Made by a program: the position numbers and the translations under genes. The notes under the pieces are model-generated. The model was given only the letters and a program-made list of their open reading frames with translations. It had not been told where the DNA came from and made no database searches. Shown here piece by piece: positions 23,725 to 28,484 of a stretch of 28,484 nucleotides of DNA (positions are counted from its first letter, which is position 1; the number at the start of each line of letters is the position of its first letter). This stretch comes from Bacillota bacterium (GTDB taxonomy: Bacteria > Bacillota_I > Bacilli_A > Erysipelotrichales > Erysipelotrichaceae): the NCBI GenBank assembly GCA_023426935.1, contig JAEZBR010000033.1:1-28484 (forward strand), given 5' to 3'.

Positions 23725-24431
23725 TTGTGATAAACGTTTTGAACATCATCTAAATCATCCAAGAAACCTAATAATTTCTTGAAAGATTCCATTTCCTCCG
23801 GTGAAGAAAAGGAAATAATTTCGTTTGGAATCATGCGAATCTCGCAGGTATCGTAATTAAGTTCCGGATGTAATTTATCAATCACATCTTTAGCTTTATA
23901 TAAATCAGTTGGAGCGACATAGATTGTCATTTCGCCATCAACAGCTTTTAAATCTTTAACATCGACTTCCGCACTTACTAAAGCATCCAAAGCGGTCTCT
24001 TCTTCGTCTCCTTCATACTCCAAAACACCTAAAGTCTGATAATTGAAGGAAACAGATCCTTTATTACCGATATTGCAATGCATCTTGGTAAAGCAACCCT
24101 TAACTTCCGAATATGAACGATTCATATTATCCGTTAAGACATCAACGATCAAAGTACTATTACCGGGGCCGAATCCTTCATACTGAGCAGGCATATAAGA
24201 TGCCGAGCCAGAATCCTTAGCCTTTTCGATATTTCTTTTAATAACGTCGGTCGGAACCTGAGCCGCCTTCGCCTTTTCGATGGTATGCTTAAGCGTTAGA
24301 TTCATTTCGGGGTCAGGAACACCACTCTTTGCTGCCATATAGATTTCTCTGCCGAATTTTGAATAAACTTTAGTCTTAACCGCTGCGGTCTTTGCCATCG
24401 CAGCTGCGCGTACTTCATGAGCGCGTCCCAT
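23709..24431 (-). CDS. YebC/PmpR-family DNA-binding / translation-associated protein
   Basis: A 240-residue member of the YebC/PmpR family (TACO1 homologues), reported as transcriptional regulators and as factors that help translation of proline-rich stretches. The N-terminus MGRAHEVR...KTKVYSKFGREIYMAAKSGVPDPEMN, the central QYEGFGPGNSTLIVDVLTDNMNRS and the GSVSFNY segment are diagnostic. The KVYSKFGREIY version resembles the YeeN/YrbC subgroup more than classical YebC. It has its own promoter and converges with tmcAL, sharing a TTAA that encodes both stops. The specific function cannot be told from the sequence. Confidence 0.92.
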   Translation of the reverse strand: MGRAHEVRAAAMAKTAAVKTKVYSKFGREIYMAAKSGVPDPEMNLTLKHTIEKAKAAQVPTDVIKRNIEKAKDSGSASYMPAQYEGFGPGNSTLIVDVLTDNMNRSYSEVKGCFTKMHCNIGNKGSVSFNYQTLGVLEYEGDEEETALDALVSAEVDVKDLKAVDGEMTIYVAPTDLYKAKDVIDKLHPELNYDTCEIRMIPNEIISFSSPEEMESFKKLLGFLDDLDDVQNVYHNVKMF

Positions 24432-24459
24432 AAAATCACCCTTTCTGTTACCGGAGAAT

Positions 24460-24487
24460 ATTATACTAAGATTTTAAACGATGTACA
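24460..24487 (-). promoter_or_regulatory. Promoter of the yebC-family gene
   Basis: The minus strand shows TGTACA, a 16-base spacer and a consensus TATAAT 28 bases before the start codon, with AAAGGG as the ribosome binding site. No convincing terminator is seen between pheT and this promoter, so read-through from pheST is possible. Confidence 0.55.
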
Positions 24488-24503
24488 CCCTTAAATTTCA
24501 AAA

Positions 24504-26903
24504 CTAACCGTTTCTGATCTCTGCTTTTAGGTTCTGATGCAAAGAATCGATAACTTTTTGGACAATTGGTTTAACATCCGCATCGTTCAAGGTCTTCTCA
24601 GTATTCAAGAAATCTAACCGAACAGCAATCGATTTTTTACCTGAAAGAATATTCGATCCTTGGTAGACATCGAAAATTTTAACTTCATTTAATAGACTGC
24701 CGGCTTCTTTCTTGATTAAATCGGTAATGCTTTGGGCCGGAATCGCGGAATCAACTAACAAAGCCAAATCATATGAGATCCCAGGGAATCTTGGAATCGG
24801 TGTGAAATGAACTCTCGTTGGAGTACTTTCAAAAACATTACTTAAGAATAATTCACCTACGACACTTCTATCAATATCGTATTCTTGGTTCTTTAACGGA
24901 TGCAGCCTTCCGAAAATTCCTATCAATTGTTTATCAAGATAAATCTCGGCACTCTGGGCAGGATGGAAGGTTTCGATATCGGTCTTGTTTTCCTTAAAAC
25001 TTACACGTTTTTCACCAAATCCTAACTCTTCTAAAAAAGCTAAAATTATTCCTTTGAGAATGTAGAAGTCAGCACTGATTCTTAATTTCTGCCAGTCGGA
25101 TTGGACTAACTGATTCGAGATTGCTAAAGATAGTCTAGTTTGTGAGTTGCCTTGAGCATCATATACTTCGCTGATTTCAAATAAGCCGCAATTAGGTTGT
25201 GAATGAGCATGATTGTAAGCCAAGGTCTCTAACATACTGGGCATTAATGAAGTTCGATAGTATCGCCGTTCGTCACTTAAAGGATTCTTGATTTCCAACG
25301 GTTCGCCAATTGGCATCACGCCTTCTTTATTCTCTTTTTCCGAGACTAAAGAATAAGTAATGATTTCCGTCAGTCCCATTCCGTTTAGGACAGTTTTGAT
25401 TGTTCTAGCCATCTTTTCTTCCGGTTCCAGCGAACCGATAGTCTGAGGCATTAACGGTAAAGTACTAACAATTTTATCATACCCGACAATTCGAATAATT
25501 TCTTCAATAATATCTTCAGCGAGCACTAAATCGTTATATCGATAACTAGGAACCGTGACCGAGATATTTTGTGAATCGACTTCCGGATTAAGATCTAATC
25601 GTTTTAGGGGGTCAATAATCTCTTCGATGCTTAACTTGGTACCTAAGACTTCATTTACTTTAGCGACCGATAAATTGATCTTGCGAACTTCATAATCAGG
25701 TTTACCGGCGATAACGGTTGTTTCAATCTCTTGCGCTTGAGCATATTCTTTTAGTAGCATTACGGATCTCTTGACCGCTTTCTCTGGGGCTAAAGGTTCG
25801 ATTATTTTACTGAACCGAGTTGCTGCTTCGGTGTTTAGATTTAATCTTCTGGCTGTTTTTCTAATCGAAACATGGTCAAAATTAGCGGCTTCAATAATAA
25901 TTCCTTTAGTAGTTTCATCAATCTTACTATCTTCACCACCCATTATGCCTGCGATCCCAACCGGTTTATCCTCATTCATAATCATGATATCTTCTTTTTG
26001 AATCGGATATTTAACTTCATCCAGAGCTTCATAAGTCAGATCCAAGTCTTGTTTGACGGAAATGCGTTGGTCTTTTATCTTCTTTAAATCATAATAATGC
26101 ACTGGTTGCCCGGTCTCTAGCATAACCAAATTGGAAATGTCGACGACATTATTGATAGAATTTATCCCGTTTGATTGTAAGATTTTTTTAATCCAATCCG
26201 GGGATTCTCTGATTACTATTTTATTAATAACTTTGCCTAAATATAGATTACATTTTTCGGTTTCTAGCTCAATCTTTAGGCTGCTTTGCTTTTCCGTTGA
26301 ATCTTCATGAGGTAATTGCGGTAAATTGACTTTACGGTTTAAAATCGCTCCGACTTCTTTAGCCATCGCCCACATCGCCAAACAATCTGCGCGGTTCGGG
26401 GTCAAAGAAACTTCGAGTAAAACATCATCGAGATTAAGATACTTTAAAACTTCACGTTCACCGATTTTTGCGTCGGCTGGTAAAATCTCGATTCCTGCCA
26501 GTTGCTCGGGAGTCAGTTGTTTAGGATCTACTCCCAATTCCGCCAACGAACATAGCATCCCGTTAGATTTTTCACCCCGGATAGTTCCGGCTTCAATCGT
26601 TTTACCTGTTAAGATACATCCCGGTAAGGCAACGATAACTTTTTGATTAATATCGACATTCGGTGCTCCGCAGACAATTTGCAAGGTTTGGCCGCCGATA
26701 TCGACTTGGCAAAGGTGTAAATGATCGGAATTTGGATGTTTCTCACAACTTTTCACTAGACCGATTATTAAATTACTGCCTTTAGCCTGGTAACTCATTC
26801 CTTCTACTTCTAGACCGGCCGAAGTCAACTTATCGGCCAATAGTTCCGGTGAGATTCCTTCAAAATCAACTAAGGTCTTTAACCAGTTATAACTTAATTG
26901 CAT
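24504..26903 (-). CDS. pheT: Phenylalanyl-tRNA synthetase beta subunit
   Basis: A 799-residue subunit of the alpha2-beta2 synthetase that charges tRNA-Phe. From the N-terminus: the MQLSYNWLKTLVD start, an EMAP-like tRNA-binding domain (about 40-150, with VGLVKSCEKHPNSDHLHLCQVD), the B3/4 editing domain (about 210-380, with PVHYYDLKKI and GIMGGEDSKID), B5 (about 405-475), the catalytic-like core (LTEIITYSLVSEKE, NPLSDERRYYRTSLMPSMLE) and a C-terminal FDX-ACB anticodon-binding domain (about 705-797, with RFPGISYDLALLVD). Length is normal. It lies 12 bases after pheS with a perfect AAGGAGG ribosome binding site and shares the T-box leader. Confidence 0.98.
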   Translation of the reverse strand: MQLSYNWLKTLVDFEGISPELLADKLTSAGLEVEGMSYQAKGSNLIIGLVKSCEKHPNSDHLHLCQVDIGGQTLQIVCGAPNVDINQKVIVALPGCILTGKTIEAGTIRGEKSNGMLCSLAELGVDPKQLTPEQLAGIEILPADAKIGEREVLKYLNLDDVLLEVSLTPNRADCLAMWAMAKEVGAILNRKVNLPQLPHEDSTEKQSSLKIELETEKCNLYLGKVINKIVIRESPDWIKKILQSNGINSINNVVDISNLVMLETGQPVHYYDLKKIKDQRISVKQDLDLTYEALDEVKYPIQKEDIMIMNEDKPVGIAGIMGGEDSKIDETTKGIIIEAANFDHVSIRKTARRLNLNTEAATRFSKIIEPLAPEKAVKRSVMLLKEYAQAQEIETTVIAGKPDYEVRKINLSVAKVNEVLGTKLSIEEIIDPLKRLDLNPEVDSQNISVTVPSYRYNDLVLAEDIIEEIIRIVGYDKIVSTLPLMPQTIGSLEPEEKMARTIKTVLNGMGLTEIITYSLVSEKENKEGVMPIGEPLEIKNPLSDERRYYRTSLMPSMLETLAYNHAHSQPNCGLFEISEVYDAQGNSQTRLSLAISNQLVQSDWQKLRISADFYILKGIILAFLEELGFGEKRVSFKENKTDIETFHPAQSAEIYLDKQLIGIFGRLHPLKNQEYDIDRSVVGELFLSNVFESTPTRVHFTPIPRFPGISYDLALLVDSAIPAQSITDLIKKEAGSLLNEVKIFDVYQGSNILSGKKSIAVRLDFLNTEKTLNDADVKPIVQKVIDSLHQNLKAEIRNG

Positions 26904-26915
26904 ATGTTCCTCCTT

Positions 26916-27950
26916 TTACTCGAATCTTGTGAATTCTTTTAAGAATCTGACATCATTCAGATAGAAATCCCGAATATCATCAATACCGTATTTCAACATC
27001 GCAACTCGCTCAACGCCGACTCCGAAGGCGAATCCGGTATATTTATGGGAATCAATCCCGGCCATTTCCAAAACATGAGGGTGTACCATTCCGGCCCCTA
27101 AGATTTCAATCCAGCCGGTACCTTTACAAACAGAACACCCTTTTCCGCCACAGATGTGACAGGAAACATCGACTTCGACTGATGGTTCTGTGAACGGAAA
27201 ATAACTCGGACGTAAACGGATCACTCTTTGATCTCCGAACATCCGTTTGCACATTAATTCCAAGGTCCCTTTTAGATCAGCTAAGGTAATCTTTTCGGCA
27301 ACGACCAAACCTTCAATTTGCTTGAACTGATGTGAGTGAGTCGCATCATCGTCATCCCGCCGGTAAACTTTACCCGGACAGATAACTTTGATCGGTAATT
27401 GATCATGGTACTTCTCTAAAACCCGGGTCTGAATTGCGGTAGTCTGAGTGCGCATTACCCGATCTGCATCAAGATAGAAAGTATCCTGCATATCTCTGGC
27501 CGGATGTCCTTCCGGTGTATTTGCTCTGACGAAGTTATATAGATTAAACTCGACTTCCGGACCGGTAACGACCGAATAACCCATCGAAATGAAGATATCT
27601 TCAATCTCCTGTTGAACATACTCTAAAGGATGAAGATTGCCATTGACCGGTTTAGCGCCCGGTAAGGTAATATCCAACTGCTCATTCTTCATTTTTTCTT
27701 CAAGGGCTTTAGTCCTGATCTGACTGATTCTATCCATCATTTCCGTTTCGACACTGGATTTTAGCTCATTGATTGCTTTACCGAAATCTTTCTTTTGATC
27801 CGGCAATAATTCCCGCATCTGCAACATGTAACCGGCAATTACACCCTTTTTACCTAATAATTCGATTCGCAGTTGCTCGATGTCCTTAACATCGCTGGTC
27901 TTCTTAATCTTCTCCAATAATTCTTTTTTGGTTTGTTCCCAATTTGGCAT
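26916..27950 (-). CDS. pheS: Phenylalanyl-tRNA synthetase alpha subunit
   Basis: A 344-residue catalytic subunit with class II synthetase motifs. An N-terminal coiled coil (about 1-90) binds tRNA. Motif 1 region GYSVVTGPEVEFNLYNF, motif 2 GKVYRRDDDDATHSHQFKQIEG and motif 3 GFAFGVGVERVAMLKYGIDDIRDF are complete, as is the C-rich CHICGGKGCSVCKGTGW insert common in Bacillota. The start is placed at MPNWEQ: it gives the usual length and is preceded by GGGAGG at good spacing. A TTG five codons upstream would include that ribosome binding site and is unlikely. It is the first gene of pheST under T-box control. Confidence 0.98.
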   Translation of the reverse strand: MPNWEQTKKELLEKIKKTSDVKDIEQLRIELLGKKGVIAGYMLQMRELLPDQKKDFGKAINELKSSVETEMMDRISQIRTKALEEKMKNEQLDITLPGAKPVNGNLHPLEYVQQEIEDIFISMGYSVVTGPEVEFNLYNFVRANTPEGHPARDMQDTFYLDADRVMRTQTTAIQTRVLEKYHDQLPIKVICPGKVYRRDDDDATHSHQFKQIEGLVVAEKITLADLKGTLELMCKRMFGDQRVIRLRPSYFPFTEPSVEVDVSCHICGGKGCSVCKGTGWIEILGAGMVHPHVLEMAGIDSHKYTGFAFGVGVERVAMLKYGIDDIRDFYLNDVRFLKEFTRFE

Positions 27951-27965
27951 AAGTGTTCCTCCCAA

Positions 27966-27998
27966 TAAAAAAGCGCCCGTTCAGGAGCGAACGAGCGC
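27966..27998 (-). terminator. T-box-controlled terminator of the pheST leader
   Basis: The minus strand reads GCGCTCGTTC, a six-base loop and GAACGGGCGC followed by TTTTTT. The 5' arm overlaps the end of the T-box sequence, so the antiterminator and terminator exclude each other. Confidence 0.92.
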
Positions 27999-28160
27999 GG
28001 TACCATCCTGATTCATTGCATTGCAATCTCTTGAGTCTTAACGCGACTAGACGGGAATAACTCCTTCTCCGGAATGAATTCGCTGACCGTTGGCTTTGAC
28101 GTTTCCACTATCCGTCAATCACTGTGAGGACTTATCAGGTACTACTTTCCTTCATTGAAT
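27966..28160 (-). promoter_or_regulatory. T-box riboswitch (tRNA-Phe sensing) upstream of pheST
   Basis: The leader of about 195 bases has the parts of a T-box. Stem I begins near AAGTAGTA, with the distal GTGATTGACGGATAGTGGAAACGTCA portion and a specifier region GAATTCA (about 28075-28081), where UUC at 28076-28078, followed by A, is the likely Phe codon. The T-box sequence AGGATGGTACCGCG lies at 27996-28009 and differs from the common AGGGTGGNACCGCG at one base. A terminator follows. Uncharged tRNA-Phe should pair its anticodon with the specifier and its CCA end with the T-box bulge, favouring the antiterminator and expression of pheS-pheT. Confidence 0.93.
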
Positions 28161-28166
28161 ACTAGA

Positions 28167-28195
28167 ATCATAGACGAAATTGTCATACTTTTCAA
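28167..28195 (-). promoter_or_regulatory. Promoter of the pheST T-box operon
   Basis: TTGAAA, a 17-base spacer and TATGAT on the minus strand give a near-consensus SigA promoter. The -35 overlaps the stop codon of the upstream methyltransferase remnant. Transcription should start near 28160. Confidence 0.8.
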
Positions 28196-28365
28196 TTATT
28201 TTTGCGAAAGTGATAAGCAATTATCCCTGCAGCTACGGCAACATTTAAGGATTCGAAGGTATTCATCGGAATTTTAATCAAGGAATCACATTCTTTGATT
28301 ATTTCTTCCCGCATGCCCTTCCCTTCATTTCCAAAGACTAAGGCTAGTTCTTTCTCTCGGTAGTT
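28192..28365 (-). pseudogene. C-terminal remnant of a TrmH/SpoU-family RNA methyltransferase
   Basis: Fifty-seven codons open on the minus strand match the C-terminus of SpoU/TrmH 2'-O-ribose methyltransferases: ELALVFGNEGKGMREEII (SAM-binding knot motif 2) and LIKIPMNTFESLNVAVAAGIIAYHF (motif 3, with SLNVAVA). The frame ends upstream at an in-frame TAA at 28366-28368, exactly where similarity ceases; the N-terminal part of some 100-200 residues is missing. Adjacent bases contain a short direct repeat and a sequence resembling the end of an insertion element, so the gene seems to be split by insertion. A TrmH-family gene next to pheS is a familiar arrangement in Bacillota. The fragment has no start and is probably not functional. 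Which methyltransferase it was cannot be told. Confidence 0.82.
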
Positions 28366-28379
28366 TTACAGTAGTTTTA
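28360..28379. repeat. Short direct repeat at the broken end of the methyltransferase gene
   Basis: GTAGTTTTA occurs twice, at 28360-28368 and 28371-28379, separated by two bases. It lies precisely at the point where methyltransferase similarity stops. It may be part of an element end or the trace of a target duplication. Confidence 0.4.
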
Positions 28380-28484
28380 TAAAGAGGTTGTCAGAAAGTA
28401 ACTTAACAGCTGCTTTTTTTGTGTTTTTCGGTGTCAAATTGATTGTATTATTATATAGTAATATCCAGTATTCTTTAACCGATT
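28366..28484. mobile_element. Probable edge of an inserted element, continuing beyond the window
   Basis: The sequence after the methyltransferase break is unrelated to it and includes GAGGTTGTCAGAAAGTAACTT, which resembles the ends of transposase-carrying insertion sequences in Bacillota; this recollection is not a database match. No inverted partner is visible because the other end lies outside. The exact boundary and the family cannot be fixed from 120 bases. Confidence 0.4.
28434..28484 (-). CDS. Possible C-terminal end of a transposase, cut by the window edge
   Basis: The minus strand is open from the window edge for 16 codons (NRLKNTGYYYIIIQSI) to a TGA that lies about 50 bases inside the presumed element end, the spacing expected for a transposase gene. 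The stretch is too short to assign to a family and may be chance. Confidence 0.25.
   Translation of the reverse strand, partial: NRLKNTGYYYIIIQSI

Noticed and set aside
27951..27965. TTG start five codons before pheS
   Set aside because: It would place the GGGAGG ribosome binding site inside the coding region; the ATG at 27950 has correct spacing and gives the usual 344 residues.
1..28484. Reassigned UGA codon, as in Mycoplasma
   Set aside because: UGA ends truB and the methyltransferase remnant at the expected C-termini, and Trp positions in conserved proteins are encoded by TGG.
1..28484. CRISPR arrays, rRNA or tRNA genes, toxin-antitoxin or defence genes
   Set aside because: I saw no regularly spaced repeats, no rRNA-like stretch and no cloverleaf with a T-loop motif. 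Almost all of the sequence is accounted for by recognised core genes.

Overview
The window looks like chromosomal core-gene DNA from a low-GC Bacillota (Firmicutes). A PolC-type replicative polymerase, a T-box leader on pheST, an Asp23/Gls24 protein beside nusB, RnpM/YlxR after nusA and a TmcAL/YlbM homologue are all typical of that phylum. UGA is used as a stop (truB, and the RNA methyltransferase remnant at the right end), so the code is standard and this is not a Mycoplasma. Short intergenic spaces, the long acidic NusA tail and several divergent proteins recall Erysipelotrichia-like or related gut lineages, but that placement is inference.

Layout. 1-2107 (+): the 3' part of an OmpR-type response regulator, its histidine kinase, a possible 35-residue membrane miniprotein, and a terminator. 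2173-9372 (-): a housekeeping run read right to left as nusB, xseA, xseB, ispA, a degenerate dxs-like gene, recN and xerD, most with overlapping or nearly abutting ends. 9421-11578 (-): truB-ribF-asp23, closed by a terminator. 11644-12531 (+): a PAP2 phosphatase gene between rbfA and truB on the opposite strand. 12528-17174 (-): rimP-nusA-rnpM-infB-rbfA with a clear promoter and a leader hairpin. 17260-21573 (-): polC. 21630-22550 (-) and 22621-23712 (+): a divergent pair, an alpha/beta-hydrolase-like protein and TmcAL. 23709-24431 (-): a YebC/PmpR-family gene. 24504-28195 (-): pheS-pheT with a complete promoter and T-box leader. 28192-28484: the C-terminal remnant of a TrmH/SpoU RNA methyltransferase, cut by what looks like the edge of an inserted element that continues outside the window.

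Most of the genes serve transcription and translation (nusA, nusB, infB, rbfA, rimP, rnpM, truB, pheST, tmcAL) and DNA replication or repair (polC, recN, xseAB, xerD). The main surprise is the dxs slot. The protein after ispA keeps the DXS fold outline and an intact 579-codon frame, but has lost the thiamine-diphosphate motif, the catalytic glutamate and several active-site histidines and arginines, so it is probably a pseudoenzyme. A second protein, the alpha/beta hydrolase at 21630-22550, has Gly where the nucleophilic Ser should be and Ala where the catalytic His should be. Other points of interest are the rimP leader hairpin with a tiny upstream ORF, TTAA tetranucleotides that encode the stop codons of two convergent genes, and the interrupted methyltransferase.
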